A DNA stretch of 64,000 nucleotides from NCBI RefSeq assembly GCF_019097595.1, contig NC_080731.1:21743366-21807365 (forward strand), read 5' to 3'. The position numbers were made by a program, and so were the translations under genes. Source of the DNA: Hemibagrus wyckioides (lineage: Eukaryota; Chordata; Actinopteri; Siluriformes; Bagridae). Shown here piece after piece: positions 31,011 to 43,649 of this stretch. The notes beneath the pieces are model-generated. The model ran no database searches. It was not told the origin of the DNA and worked only from the letters and a program-made list of their open reading frames with translations. Numbering within the stretch: the first letter of the stretch is position 1; each line of letters opens with the position of its first letter.

Positions 31011-31309
31011 ATTTAGGTTCCTGACCAACAAGCTGTCTTCAGCTGGATTCCAACCTGACTCTGATCTTCTACCAGTGTGTCTGAGGTCTGCAGCTTTCTT
31101 GGAGTGATGAACCAAAGTTTGTTTTAGACCTGGACAAGAAAACAAAGCTCCTGTGAGTTCTCCGCTCGCAGAGAAATCTGTTGTTCTGGGAGAAACTACA
31201 GCAGGAGTCATTTTCATTGCTGGAAACAGCAGAGAGCTTGTTACTGTGTAGGTCTGCAGTAAAGTTCATTTAAGATGCTGCTGTTGTGTCTCCACTCGTT
31301 CACCAACAC

Positions 31310-31570
31310 AACAGACTACTAACCAAATAACCTGATTAAACTAACCTAACCTCCCTGACTAACAACTAACTGCCTAACAATATCTAACTACTTAAATACC
31401 CTAAATATCCAGACCAAACAACTTAATTAATCTGATTAACATTAAATACTACCTCAAAGACTAATTAACTTAACTGGCCTAAACTCCATAACTAACAGTA
31501 ATGGCCTAACCCACCTTAGCATAAAATACCTGACTTAACTAACCTAAGCAGCCTGACAAACCTGTGTGTG
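31310..31570 (+). repeat. G-poor TAACC-rich low-complexity tract
   Basis: Irregular repeats of CTAACC, CCTGACTAAC and TTAACT fill the end of the last gene A intron, followed by (GT)n (31563-31589). This is the third such tract in the window, besides 27955-28150 and 61080-61410. Confidence 0.6.
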
Positions 31571-31598
31571 TGTGTGTGTGTGTGTGTGTACTGAGCAG

Positions 31599-31703
31599 GT
31601 GAAGAAGAAGCTGGAGAAGTGGATGGTTGGTTTACAGAACCTCATAGTTGAAGCAGAGCAAGATCAGAAGACAACGAGCTCCACAGACGTGGACGAGATG
31701 TAG
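31599..31703 (+). CDS. Gene A terminal exon with stop
   Basis: After (GT)n-ACTGAGCAG, a phase-0 frame reads VKKKLEKWMVGLQNLIVEAE, ends TDVDEM and stops at TAG 31701-31703. The heptad-like start fits the end of the coiled coil, and the acidic, Ser/Thr-rich tail is a natural C-terminus. The gene B counterpart is not in the window. Confidence 0.65.
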   Translation: MKKKLEKWMVGLQNLIVEAEQDQKTTSSTDVDEM

Positions 31704-33591
31704 TAAGATCTGATGGTGATGGAGTGGTGTGGAGAGATAAGGAAGGAGATAAACTACCTCATATAGCACAGAGGTGGATTTGTAAAACTTGGAAATTCTA
31801 GGATTAAATTATTTTATTTATTTAATTTTTTAAATAGTTTCTGCTCCTGAGACTTAGTGAAACAGCTGTTCATCTCCTTGATGTGGACTGGAAATTAAAA
31901 TATTATAGTCATAAAAAATTCTTAATGATTTCAACTTGAACCATCATCACAGTTAAGTGCAAACTCACTGCTACAGTTACAGGTGACACCATCCATGTTA
32001 ACTAATTTAGCTCTGATTATTAACTGTTAGTTCTGCGAAATGTCCTGCCCTGTGGGATGGTCAGATTCTGTCCTTCCTGTGGGACAAAGTGCAGGGGATA
32101 ATAGAGAAGTGATGGTGCTTTTTTTGTTGACTGAATGAAGATCTAGACATCAGGAGTAAATATAAATGATTTGACTAAGTGGTTCATGAGCCATGCCATC
32201 AGACTTACACTTGTCAGGATTAAACTCAATGATCATCACTATTCACTTCATCTCTTCTGACTGGATTTGCTTCAGAACAAAAGTCAAAAGCTTTTCTGTA
32301 TTTTTTGTCACAGAAACATTTCTGCAAAACAAAATTTTTCTGCTGTTTTTACATTAAAGGGCAGTGCCGCTGCTTTATATCTTACACAGTAATACACACT
32401 TAAAGCAACACAAACGTATACCTCACTTAGATACACAGCTACACAAACATACACAACACACTAACACACTTAAAGCTACACAAACATACACAACATTTAT
32501 TTACACAAATCATTTTCTCCTTTTGTGTTTTTAAAGCCAAAATAAATAAAAGTATCTTATATTGCTTTTGTCTTGACTTTATTTACGTGTGACTTTGATG
32601 TAATCCAAAAGTAATCTCAAACACACACACACACACACGTTCTTCCTCTGTACCTGTTCCACCAGGTGATTAAGATAAATACAGAAAGCTGTAAATTTCT
32701 CTCTCTTTATAATCACTACAGCTGTCAATCACTTCAGGTCAGCACGAGATCACAGACTCCTGGCCTTTGGTGGAAAATCTGGTTATAATCAAAAAAGCAC
32801 AAAGAGACTCTTATTAATATCGTGTCCACCAGTTGGTCAAACTGTAAAAAAAACTTTCCAGGGGGGTCCAGTATTCCTTTGGTGTGTCGGGGAGCTCACC
32901 TTACACAATGATTACAAAATATAAAAAACATTACAAATTTTTAAACACCTTTTTATCTTCACAATATATACATTTATTAAATTAACTTGGAGCCACCAAA
33001 AAAACACATACACTTCAACATGCAATTATGAAAATAATCTTGAACTTTAACTTACACTACATTACACTACAATATTCTCCACTATGGTTCATAAACACTG
33101 GTCTGTAAATAATGTTACATCTACAAACCCCTCTCCTGTCCACCAAAGAGAGCCCGTGAATAGAAACATCGGAGTCCATGCAAATACTGTAAGCCACACC
33201 GAAACCTCACCTGAGGACCATCAGTGCTGACAGCAATATGGGCTATGCTTCTGCTGCAGCCAAGCCAGTCATCGCTGGGCAGACTGCCCAGAGAGACCTC
33301 CCAGCAGACCTAGCTTTGTTTCTTCAGTTTGCTATTGCCAGTAATGCTTCACCTTGTTAACTCTAATAACTCCTGTTGTTTCAGCCCTTGTAGACTCTGG
33401 ATAGGAATCAATATTTTCTACCACTGTCCTTGAAGAAAGAAAAGAGTACAAATTAAAGTGTGTGGACAGGAAAAATAAAGGGATATAGTTAAAAATATAT
33501 AGAGGAAAAAATAGGGAAAATTAAATGGTAGGAATTAAAGACGAAATAATTGTAAAAAAACAATTGTTATCGGATATGCATATGCAAATAT

Positions 33592-33592
<1 letters not shown>
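31704..33592 (+). other. Gene A 3' UTR and intergenic sequence
   Basis: There is no coding signal. AATAAATAAA at 32541-32550 is a candidate polyadenylation signal about 840 bp after the stop. Short (AC)n occurs near 32620. Nothing else is recognisable up to the TA microsatellite. Confidence 0.4.

Positions 33593-33672
<80 letters not shown>
33593..33672. repeat. (TA)n microsatellite with (TG)n end
   Basis: About 33 TA dinucleotides (33593-33659) are followed by six TG dinucleotides. This is a typical compound microsatellite, likely polymorphic. Confidence 0.95.
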
Positions 33673-33673
<1 letters not shown>

Positions 33674-33770
33674 AAATAAATATAAATATAAACAGTAAAT
33701 TATAATAACAATAAAAAATAATAATATAATATAAATGTAAATATAAAATAAAATATAAAATAGTATAATA

Positions 33771-35358
33771 CAGTGAGGGAAAAGATTATTTGCTCCCCTG
33801 CTGATTTTGTACGTTTGCCCACTGACAAAGAAATGATCAGTCTGTAATTTTAATGGTAGGTTTATCTGAACAGTGAGAGACAGAATAACAACAAAAAAAT
33901 CCAGAAAAACACATTTCAAAAAAGTTCAACATTGATTTGTATTTTATTGAGTGAAATAAGTATTTGACCCCTTTGCAAAACATGACTTAGTACTTGGTGC
34001 CAAACCCTTGTTGGCAATCACAGACGTCAGACATTTCTTGTAGTTGGCCACCAGGTTTGCACACATCTCACATCTCAAGGAATTTGGGCCCACTCCTCTT
34101 TGCAGATCCTCTCCAAGTCATTAAGGTTTTGTGGCTGACCCTTCAGCTCCCTCCACAGATTTTCTATGGGATTAAGGTCTGGAGACTGGCTAGGCCACTA
34201 CAGGACCTTAATGTGCTTCTTTTTGAACCACTCCTTTGTTGCCTTGGCCGTGTGTTTTGGGTCATTGTCAGGCTGGAATATCCATCCATGACCCATTTTC
34301 AATGCCCTGGCTGAGGGAAGGAGGTTCTCACTCAAGATTGAACGATACATGGCTCCGTCCATCGTCCCTTTGATGCGGTGCAGTTGTCCTGTCCCCTTAG
34401 CAGAAAAACACCCCCAAAGCATAATGTTTCCACCTCCATGTTTGACGGTGGGGATGGTCTTCTTGGAGTCATAGGCAGCATTCCTCCTCCTCCAAACAGG
34501 GCGAGTTGAGTTGATGCCAAAGTGCTGGATTTTGGTCTCATTTGACCACAACACTTTCACCAAGTTCTCCTCTGAATCATTCAGATGTTCACTGGCAAAC
34601 TTCAGATGGTCCTGTACATGTGCTTTCTTTAGCAGGGGGACCTTGCGGGCGCTACTGGATTTCAGTCTTTCACGGTGTAGTGTGTTAACAATTGTTTTCT
34701 TGGTGACTATGGTCCCAGCTGCCTTGAGATCATTGACAAAATCCTCCAGTGTAATTCTGGGCTGATTCCTCACCGTTCTCATGATCATTGAAACTCCATG
34801 AGGTGAGATCTTGCATGGAGCCCCAGACCGAGGAAGATTGACAGTCCTTTTGTGTTTCTTCCATTTGGGAATAAACTGTTGTCACCTTCTCACCAAGCTG
34901 CTTGGCGATGGTCTTGTAGCTCATTCCAGCCTTGTGTAGGTCTACAATCTTGTCCCTGACATCCATGGACAGCTCTTTGGTCTTGACCATGATGGAGAGT
35001 TTGGAATCTGATTGATTGCTTCCTTCTGTGGACAGGTGTCTTTCATACAGTTAAGGAGCTGAGATTAAGAGCACTCCCCGAGAGTGCTCCTACTGTAATC
35101 TCAGCTCCTTACCTGTATAAAAGACACCTGGGAGCCAGAAATCTTTCTGATTGATTGGGGATCAAATACTTATTTCACTCAATAAAATGCAAATCAATGT
35201 AGAACTTTTCTGAAATGTGTTTTTCTGGATTTTTTTTGTTGTTATTCTGCCTCTCACTGTTCAAATAAACCGACCATTAAAATTACAGACTGATCATTTC
35301 TTTGTCAGTGGGCAAACGTTCAAAATCAGCAGGGGATCAAATAATTTTTTGTATATAG
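33771..35358 (-). mobile_element. Tc1-like transposon, minus strand, long inverted ends
   Basis: The left end CAGTGAGGGAAAAGAT at 33771 and the decayed right end near 35358 flank long inverted repeats. Within these, AATGATCAGTCTGTAATTTT and CCACTGACAAAGAAATG (33814-33850) are mirrored at 35280-35330. This is a widespread fish Tc1 family. A second palindrome centred near 35075 (GAGCACTCCCCGAGAGTGCTC) lies in its 5' untranslated part. Confidence 0.9.
33985..34990 (-). pseudogene. Tc1-like transposase with catalytic Asp changed to Asn
   Basis: On the minus strand, [20 protein letters not shown] starts at 34990. A frameshift near 34850 separates it from the catalytic part, which reads [20 protein letters not shown], then [13 protein letters not shown]. 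Relatives have WSDETKI, so the first catalytic Asp is Asn. [12 protein letters not shown] keeps the second Asp. A TAG (near 34198) then stops the frame before the NPIENLW block that holds the third acidic residue. Confidence 0.85.
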
Positions 35359-35459
35359 TATATATAAAAAATAAAATAATATAAATAAATAATATATATG
35401 TGTAAACTCTATAATATATAGAAAGATACAATATATACATATAAGTAGATGTAAATGGA

Positions 35460-35545
35460 CAAATTTATGATATGAATTTACTGTATGGTCTAAACTGTTG
35501 TGTTTTCACTGTGCATATGACAATAAAACTCTTGAATCTTGAATA
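35460..35545 (+). mobile_element. LINE 3' tail
   Basis: The block GTGCATATGACAATAAAACT, followed by CTTGAATCTTGAA, is the characteristic 3' end of a fish LINE family. The rest of that LINE is missing; a truncated Tc1 lies just to its left. Confidence 0.6.
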
Positions 35546-35741
35546 CTGTCAACAGCACTGCCTCAAGAGAGCCCTTCCTTTACCCTCTCTCACCACTACT
35601 ATCGAAAGCCCAGACACCACACTAACCATGGACTTGCCGAAAGGATGTCAGGACCTGAGGAAGTCTTCAGCAAAGTCTGTCCCATGAAGTGTGTGACTGC
35701 ACTGAACACCCCAGGAGAACCCCACAACACACCAATATGTA
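35546..35741 (+). pseudogene. Possible gypsy polyprotein fragment
   Basis: A plus-strand frame with GPEEVFSKVCP resembles the segment just before RT in gypsy elements, where EVFSK motifs are common. It is short and frameshifted. The gypsy integrase fragment at 37150 follows the Tc1 element, so the Tc1 may have landed in an already deleted gypsy copy. Confidence 0.35.
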
Positions 35742-37119
35742 CAGCGCCCTCCACAATTAATGGCCCCCCTGTTTAAGATGTGTTCTTAGGCTTCTAATAA
35801 ATTCATTTTTATTGCAGAAGCATAATCTCACACTGAAAATTTTAGAAAAATCTAACCTTTAATTCTAATTAATAATTTTTTTTTTATAAAATCAGCTGTT
35901 CCACAATTATTGGCACCTGTAACAATTCCTATAAACTAAATGTAATTGAAGCATTTTTGTAATTTTTACTGTGGTTTTAAAGTTTATCAGAGTATCCAGA
36001 AACATTTAATTAATAATTCATGACTTCCTGTTTCCCTGGGGTATAAATATGACGTGACACAGAGGCCTATTTCTCTTATCCACTCTTCAAGATGGGAAAA
36101 ACAACAACTACAAGAAAATAGCCACTCACCTAAACTTGCCCAGATCTACAGTCAGAGGAATCATTAAGAAGTTTAAAACAACTGAAACAGTGGCAAACAA
36201 GGCTGGATGAGGACCCAAGTTTATCTTGCCACCACACACAGTGAGGAGGATGGTAAGAAAAGTAAAAAAAAAAATCTCCAAAGCTCACTGTTAGAGAACT
36301 GCATAAAAGAGTCCCAACTCAGATGCTATCTACATGCCAACAAGCTAGCAAAAAGCCTTTTCTCACCTACAGTCACAAATATAAATGTCTGGAGTTTGCT
36401 AAGTGGTGCTGGGACTTCAACTGGGCAACAAAAACTGTAAGTGGGTCTGGCATAAAACAAAAGATGTATAGGGAAAAGCACCTAATGCTAAAGTATGGTG
36501 GAGGATCTGTGATGCTGTGGGCCTGTTTCTCTTCCAAAGGCCCTTGGAACCTTGTTAGAGTGCATGCCATCATACCAAGACATTTTAAATCAAAACCTGA
36601 TGGCCTCTGTCAGAAAGATGAAGATGGGTCGTCATTGGGTCTTTCAGCAGGATAATGACCCAAAACATGTAGTGAAATCTACACAAAAATGGTTCAGCCG
36701 ACACAAAATCAAGCTCCTCCCATGGCCATCTCAGTCCCCAAACCTCTACCCAATGGAAAACCTGTTGGGTGAGCTGAAGAGGAGAGTGCATAAGAGAGGA
36801 CCCAGGACTCTGGATGATCTAGAAAGATTGTGCAAAGAGGAATGGTCAAAGATCCCTCTTTCTTTATTCTCCAATCTTGTGAAATTTTATAGGAGGTGAT
36901 TAAGTGCTGTTTTGTTGGCAAAAGGGGGTTTACGAAGTATTAACATCAGGGGTGCCAATAATTGTGTCACACATGATTCCACTGAATAATTGCACTTAAA
37001 TTAAAGGATGGATTTTTCTCTTTTTTTTGCATTGTGGTTCTATGTTGTTTAAAGATGAATTTATTAGAAGCCTAAGAACACACCTTAACCAGGGGTGCCA
37101 ATAATTGTGAAGGGCGCTG
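35742..37119 (+). mobile_element. Tc1-like transposon, TA-flanked
   Basis: The left end is CAGCGCCCTCCACAATTAAT at 35742 and the right end ATAATTGTGAAGGGCGCTG stops at 37119, with TA on both sides (35740-35741, 37120-37121). This is a Tc1 family distinct from those at 29481, 33771 and 40763. Confidence 0.88.
36091..36899 (+). pseudogene. Tc1-like transposase, catalytic domain deleted in part
   Basis: The frame starts near ATGGGAAAAACAAC (36091) but soon meets a stop. The segment holding the first catalytic Asp (WSDE block) is missing, with KWCWDFNWATKT running directly toward GGGSVMLWACFSSKGP. FQQDNDPKHV (second Asp) and MENLLGELKRRVHKRGP (Glu) remain, the latter up to the stop near 36897. 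It is inactive. Confidence 0.8.
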
Positions 37120-37149
37120 TATCTATGAACCATAGAGTAGGTGTCAACG

Positions 37150-37640
37150 CTTGCCCCGTCTGTCTTCTGGAACCCCTCTCAGTGCCAGCACCCCTGGTCA
37201 TACATTTCAGTTAATTTTATCACCAACCTCCCCAGCTCCCATGGTTGTACTACAATCCTCATTGCAGTGAGACCAAGTGTCACCAATTGAGTCTGAAAAG
37301 CCTTCTGCACATGGTTGGACATTAACATAAGCCTGACCTCTGGATATCACCCTGAATCTAACAGCCAAGTAGAACAGCACAACCAGGAGCTGGGGCAATA
37401 TCTCCATACTTTAGCCAGGACCAACAGAGGTGAAATGAGGTCATCCCATGGGCCAAGTACACCAGAAATTCTGTCACACAAGTAGCCACTGGCCTCACGC
37501 CATTTCAGTGTGTTCTGTGCTATCAACTGCCACTGTTTCTTTGGTCAGGGGAACCACCAGATGCCTGGCAGTGGACAACTGGAATAAATGGAGCAGAGAA
37601 AATTAGGAAAGCATAGATAAACATCTTCAAAGAATGGTAT
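37150..37640 (+). pseudogene. gypsy integrase fragment
   Basis: The plus strand reads [20 protein letters not shown] followed by [12 protein letters not shown], the integrase core end (GYHPQTNGQ block with the final Glu replaced in context by the decayed frame), then C-terminal sequence ending near KEWYAKKYNV. Several stops interrupt it. It is joined at about 37660 to a truncated Tc1 copy. Confidence 0.7.
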
Positions 37641-37679
37641 GCCAAAAAGTACAATGTAGAGTACTGGCACTTCCAGGTT

Positions 37680-38386
37680 ACAATGGAACACATTACCCCA
37701 CCACCTCATCCTCACAAAGTGGTACATGTCAAAGTGACATCCAAATGGATGGCAGAACCCAAGGTTTCCCAGCAGAACATTGTTCAAAGCATGACACTGT
37801 TTCCGCCAGCTTGCCTTCTTTCCATAGTGCATCCTGGTGCCATGTGTTTCCCGTTAGCTGACCCACACGCACCCAGCCATCCACGTGATGTAAAAGAAAA
37901 CGTGATTCATCAGACCAAGCCACTTTCTTGCTCTGTGGACCATTTCTGATGCTCACATGCCCATCATTGCCACTTTCGGTGGTGCACAGATGTCAGCATG
38001 AGAACCCTGACTGTTCTGCGGCTATGTGGCCCTCTACGCAACAAACTGTGATGTACTGTGTATTCTGACACCTTTCTATCAGAACTAGCATTAACGTCTT
38101 CAGCAATCTGAGCAACAGTAAGTTGTCGCTGGTTCACCACTGTCCTTTCCTTGGACCACTTTTGATAGATACTGACCACTGCATATCACGAACACCCTAC
38201 AAGAGCTGCAATTTTGAAGATGATCTGACCCAGTGGTCTAGCTAGAAAAATTTGGCCCATCATCAAACTTGCTCAAATCCTTATGTTTGCCCATTTTTCC
38301 TGCTTCTAACACATCAACTTTGAGGAGGATATCATCAGTCTTATTCACTTCACTTGACAGTGGTCATAATGTTGTGGCTGATTGAT
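37680..38386 (-). mobile_element. Tc1-like transposon, 3' truncated, minus strand
   Basis: The 5' inverted end (minus strand CATCAATCAGCCACAACATT) is at 38386. The transposase reads from there, and the element stops abruptly at about 37680 where gypsy sequence begins. It belongs to the same family as the complete copy at 40763-41941. Confidence 0.8.
37729..38179 (-). pseudogene. Tc1-like transposase N-terminal half
   Basis: The minus strand gives SIYQKWSKERTVVNQRQLTV (DNA-binding region), SEYTVHHSLLRRGPHSRR, then after a frame change KVAWSDESRFLLHHVDGWVR with the first catalytic Asp. The second and third catalytic residues fall beyond the truncation point. Confidence 0.75.
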
Positions 38387-38399
38387 GTATTGCCATTTC

Positions 38400-38836
38400 T
38401 GTTGGGGAGTTTGGGTTTTCTCTCTGGTTTTTCTTGGTAAGGGAAGTTTGAGAGGTCATTGTCTTTCTGTTTGTTTCTCTTTTTGTATAGGTTAGTTAGT
38501 CCCTAACCCTGAGTTTTTCTGTTTGTTATTTTGGCTAGGTCCTCCCTGACGTCTTCCCCGGTTCACTGTATTGTATATATCATGACATTATAATATATCT
38601 GCCATATTTCACTGCTGTGTTGTGTGTTGTTATTCCTACCTCTGGGGCATCATATTCATGTCTGTTCCATCTCCTATACATATATAAAACCCTGTTGCAC
38701 TTCTCACGCTTTGGGTCCCAACCCTAGACTGGGTCGTAACTGTACATATGTCTATACTGCACTACTACCTTGCATTTCTGGTTAAATGCTAACTGCATTT
38801 TGTTGCCTTGTACCCATGTGCAATTACAGTAAAGTT
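38400..38836 (+). mobile_element. Probable LINE 3' UTR
   Basis: Non-coding sequence ending GCAATTACAGTAAAGTTTAA immediately before a (CTAAT)n run matches the 3' end layout of fish LINEs whose tail is a short tandem repeat. The left part (38400-38600) shows nothing definite. Confidence 0.45.
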
Positions 38837-38940
38837 TAATCTAATCTAATCTAATCTAATCTAATCTAATCTAATCTAATCTAATCTAATCTAATCTAAT
38901 CTAATCTAATCTAATCTAATCTAATCTAATCTAAACTAAT
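38837..38940 (+). repeat. (CTAAT)n pentanucleotide, about 20 copies
   Basis: Twenty nearly perfect TAATC units follow the LINE 3' end; the last contains one A-for-T change. This is likely the replicated tail of the LINE at its 3' terminus. Confidence 0.9.
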
Positions 38941-39077
38941 CATTTGGGACAAGCAGGTGTATGAATGTAGCTGTGTGCTCTGCCTGTGAAGGAAAAGTCA
39001 ATTTTACATTTTTTAGTGCTTCCTTATCCCTTTATAGCCACAATTTGTACAGAAAAATGCTTTTTCTTTATATTTTG

Positions 39078-39118
<41 letters not shown>
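39078..39118. repeat. (CT)n microsatellite
   Basis: About 20 CT dinucleotides directly precede the candidate 5' exon of gene B. A CT tract before an exon could serve as a pyrimidine tract or a promoter-proximal GAGA-type element, but no evidence distinguishes these. Confidence 0.9.
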
Positions 39119-39120
<2 letters not shown>

Positions 39121-39193
39121 AGTGATGATATCACCGGATGTTTGGAAAAGAAAGTCAAAAGTTTAGTCAAGAGAAAAGCAGAGTGAGCTCCGG
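39119..39193 (+). other. Candidate 5' untranslated exon of gene B
   Basis: The short stretch ends at a strong donor, CTCCGG|GTAAGTT (39194), which is followed by an (AC)n tract, as in many introns of this gene. The next acceptor downstream, TGTGTCTCCACAG at 40554, precedes the start ATG. A small frame here (DDITGCLEKKVKSLVKRKAE) ends in TGA before the donor. The link to gene B is inferred. Confidence 0.3.
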
Positions 39194-39239
39194 GTAAGTT
39201 GATAAACACACACACACACACACAGTCAGCTATATTTCG

Positions 39240-40550
39240 TTAAAAAAAATCTCTTTTATCCACTTGTACACTGTCATTTGAAAGTTTGAAAGCGATTGTA
39301 TTAAAGTTGAGCATTGAGTGTTCACAGTTTAAGAATAGTCTTAAAAGAATGCAGCTGAACAGGCTTGTGTCATTATTTAGTGCATACACACCCAGACACA
39401 CAAATATTTAAATGTGTAAAAAGAGAATATAATACTAGAAATTACAAGATATAAAAAAGATATAAATAAATAATAGCAACAAAGTACAAAGGTCATGCAA
39501 ACAGCATTAAAAGTCTGTATATTTGGCAGATAAAGAAAACAAACAAATAAATGACAAATAAATAAATAAACAAACAACTAATAAGTAATTGAGCTAATTA
39601 AAATAAATCTAGTATAAAGACTAGAAAGACTACAGTTTAATGACAGAGATCACATTTCCAAATTTCTGTCACTGCACTAGCATTTGCCTCTTAGTTCATT
39701 TGAATGCAGAAGATATTGTTTTATCGCCTGCACATGTAAAATTTAGTCTGCAAATAAACTAACATAAAAAACGCTGAGTTATGATATTAGGACTATAAAG
39801 ATATTTATGATTACAAAAACATCTGTTTAAAACCGACACACTCAATATCTTCTGAAAACCTGCTATTCCACAACATGCTCAAACATGTTGATGCTGTTTG
39901 TGTTCTTTGACCCATCAACTGCCAGTTGTCATACGTGATCATGTTTACAAGAATCTTTTATTTACACACTGCTCCATACAGACTGTACACTGGTCAGTAC
40001 TGTTTTATATATTTATTTTATATATCTGTCCTGTAGTGTATTTACTGTAGCTGGAATCCTCTTCTGTGTGTTTTAGTAAAGTGTTTTCTCTGTTACTCCA
40101 ATCCTCATTAAAGCAGAGTTTTTATTGAGTGTTAAATAAAGTTCCAGAGTAATTCAGTCTAATGCTGTGGAAGAAATGCTGGAGATGTTCTACTGACGTT
40201 CCTCTCGGCTTCTTTTCTTTAAAACAGCTGAAGCAGGAGAAAGTGTCATGTAGAAATGATTTCTGTCTGCAGTTTGAGGAACTCAGCTGCTGAATTTTCA
40301 GCACAGTTATCAGAAGCTGGAGCTGATGATTAAACCCTGAAGCTTTTCTTTCAGTTTTTAAAGCATGTGTGTGTGTGATGTTTGTTAGAAAAGTGTTTAT
40401 TAGGATCAAAGCTGACTGACTGCTGAATGTGTGTAAAAGTGAGTGAATTCAGTAAATTGCAGCTTTAATGATAAAGTGTTGCTATGAGTCCATGTCTGTC
40501 TCCTGCTTTATTCTCCACCTGTGCAGTGCTGATGGTGGTGTTGTGTCTCC
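39240..40550. other. Region upstream of gene B start; no element recognised
   Basis: A/T-rich, mostly featureless sequence. TATA-like words occur near 40005-40025, and an AATAAA-like block near 40133. No promoter can be placed with confidence. Confidence 0.4.
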
Positions 40551-40556
40551 ACAGCC

Positions 40557-40617
40557 ATGCAGTTCTGCAGCCTTCATCACTGTGTCCTGGTCTTCCTCAT
40601 CCTCACATTCACCACTG
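40557..40617 (+). CDS. Gene B signal peptide exon
   Basis: ATG at 40557 follows an acceptor-like CTCCACAG|CC. The frame reads MQFCSLHHCVLVFLILTFTT with a hydrophobic core VLVFLILTF, and the exon ends in phase 1 at ACTG|GTACGT. A signal peptide of about 21 residues split just before the Ig domain is the standard layout for Ig-superfamily receptors. The intron after it is 5.8 kb and full of transposons. Confidence 0.8.
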
Positions 40618-40762
40618 GTACGTGGCATTACACAACAACTACACAATATACACTACACACTCTAACTATACTATATACACTACACACTACACCACAACTA
40701 CACAATATACACTACACACTCTAAATACACAATATACACTACACAATATACACTATGCAATG

Positions 40763-41941
<1,179 letters not shown>

Positions 41942-41949
41942 TATAATAC

Positions 41950-42770
41950 AATACACAATCTAACTACCCAGTAAAGACTACTGTATCATGCTGAGCAGGG
42001 ACAGAGAACAACGCACACAGAGCCAGGGAGCATGTTAACACCAAACTTTTAATTATTATGTCAAACTTAAGGCAGGGGAAGAAAAGAAACTTAAGTGAGC
42101 AGAAAGAGAGAATGAAAAAATAGCAAAAAAAAAGTCAACTAAGCCAGATCTTCTTTGAAGAAGCATAGGATAGGCAGCCGAGGTCCTCTCTGGGGCTGGG
42201 GCAGAGGCCAAAAAGGGCTGGAGGCAGCAGCAGGGTCCTGACAAAGGCTGAAGATGGCAGGAGACAGCTGGCACAGATCCAGGAGCGAGGCAGAGCTTCA
42301 GCGGTTCCACAGTGGCCTGGCTTTAGTCTGAGCTGCCTGTAAACAAAGCATAGGGTGCTTCAATGGGGTGAACCCTGTTGAGGCCTGAGGGGTCTCTCAA
42401 ATGGTGTAGAGTACATAGGGAAGGAGGAGGTCCCAGTTCCTACCCTCCTCCTGTACCACCCGGCATAGCATTCTCTTAAAGGGTTTGGTTGAACCGTTCT
42501 ACCAGCGTATCAGTCTGTGGGTGGTACACAGACGTCCACAGACGTCCTGTAAAAGCCGGCACAGATCCGCCATTAGTCATGAGGTAAAAGGTGTACCTTG
42601 ATTGGTGAGGATGCCCTTGGGGATTTTCACATGGCTAAAGAGCGCAAGGAGCTCTCTGGCAATGTTACAGGAGGTGGCCCTCCAAAGTGGGACAGGCTTT
42701 TCTCTACCATAAGCCATCTCCAAAGGCATTTCAGAAAATTTGGCAGTACATCCAACTGGCCTCACAACTG
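41950..42770 (-). mobile_element. gypsy retrotransposon 3' part (integrase and LTR)
   Basis: On the minus strand the integrase gives [20 protein letters not shown] and GTPFTS (core, near 42660-42580), then LVERFNQTLKRMLCRVVQEE near 42500-42440 in another frame. The remaining 41950-42360 is non-coding and likely 3' UTR/LTR. Stops and frameshifts make it a remnant. It lies directly between two Tc1 elements. Confidence 0.65.
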
Positions 42771-42771
42771 C

Positions 42772-43620
42772 AGACCACGTTTAACCACACCAGCCCAGGA
42801 CCTCCACATCCAGCATCTTTACCTCCAAGATTGTCTGAGACCAGCCACCTAAACAGCTGCTGCAACAATCAGTTTGCATAACCAAAGAATTTCTGCACAA
42901 ACTGTCAGAAACCATCTCAGGGAAGCTCATCTGCATGCTCGTCGTCCTCATCGGGGTCTCGACCTGACTGCAATTCGTCATCGTACCCGACTTGAGTGGG
43001 CAAATGCTCACATTTGATGGCGTCTGGCACTTTGGAGAGGTGTTCTCTTCACGGATGAATCCCAGTTTTCACTGTACAGGGCAGATGGCAGACAGCGTGT
43101 ATGGCGTCATGTGGGTGAGTGGTTTGCTGATGTCAATATTGTGGATCAAGTGGCCCATGGTGGCAGTGGGGTTATGGTATGGGCAGGCGTATGTTATGGA
43201 CAACGAACACAGGTGGATTTTATTGATGGCATTTTGAATGCACAGAGATACTGAGACGAGATCCTGAGGCCCGTTGTTGTGCCATTCATCCACGACCATC
43301 ACCTCATGTTGCAGCATGATAATGCACGGCCCCATGTTGCAAGGATCTGTACACAATTCCTGGAAGCTGAAAACATCCCAGTTCTTGCATGGCCAGCAAA
43401 CTGGACATGTCACCCATTGAGCATGTTTGGGATGCTCTGGATCGGCGTATACGACAGCGTGTTCCAGTTCCTGCCAATATCCAGCAACTTTGCACAGCCA
43501 TTGAAGAGGAGTGGACCAACATTCCACATGCCATAATCAACAACCTGATCAACTCTATGCGAAGGAGATGTGTTGCACTGTGTGAGGCAAATGGTGGTCA
43601 CACCAGGTACTGACTAGTTT
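42772..43620 (+). mobile_element. Tc1-like transposon fragment
   Basis: No inverted ends were found; the segment holds transposase sequence from the DNA-binding region to the stop. It is related to the fragment at 1-144, sharing EEW.N.P and NSMRRR blocks. Confidence 0.7.
42940..43613 (+). pseudogene. Tc1-like transposase (frameshifted)
   Basis: VLFTDESQFSLYRADGRQRV (first Asp) is followed by GGSGVMVWAGVCYGQRTQVD, a stop near 43253, LQHDNARPHVARIC (second Asp) and, after a shift near 43390, MSPIEHVWDALDRRIRQRVP (Glu). The C-terminus is intact to TGA 43611-43613. All three acidic residues remain, but the frame is broken twice. Confidence 0.8.
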
Positions 43621-43649
43621 TTGAAACTAGTTTTGGAAACAATGTTCCT

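Larger units (their letters stand above)
878..31703 (+). other. Gene A: 3' part of an IgSF-type membrane receptor gene with repeated coiled-coil exons
   Basis: I infer one gene from ordered exons on the plus strand: membrane helix 878-984, short basic exon 1169-1198, coiled-coil exons 6582-6791, 7033-7203, 7556-7762, 26876-27097, 27328-27555 and 27713-27940, and a terminal exon 31599-31703 with a TAG stop. All internal coding exons after the helix exon begin and end in phase 0. The signal peptide and Ig exons would lie upstream of position 1, as gene B (40557-61053) shows the full order. The gene is about 31 kb here because one intron contains a LINE with a 16.8-kb satellite. No named family is recognised. 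The exon chain is predicted from splice sites and paralogy, not from transcripts. Confidence 0.7.

Noticed and set aside
33521..33919. A 132-codon minus-strand frame with Tyr/Ile repeats
   Set aside because: It is produced by the (TA)n microsatellite and A/T-rich flanks.
38837..38940. Interstitial telomere-like (CTAAT)n
   Set aside because: CTAAT is not the vertebrate telomere unit, and the run directly follows a LINE 3' end, so it is a LINE tail.
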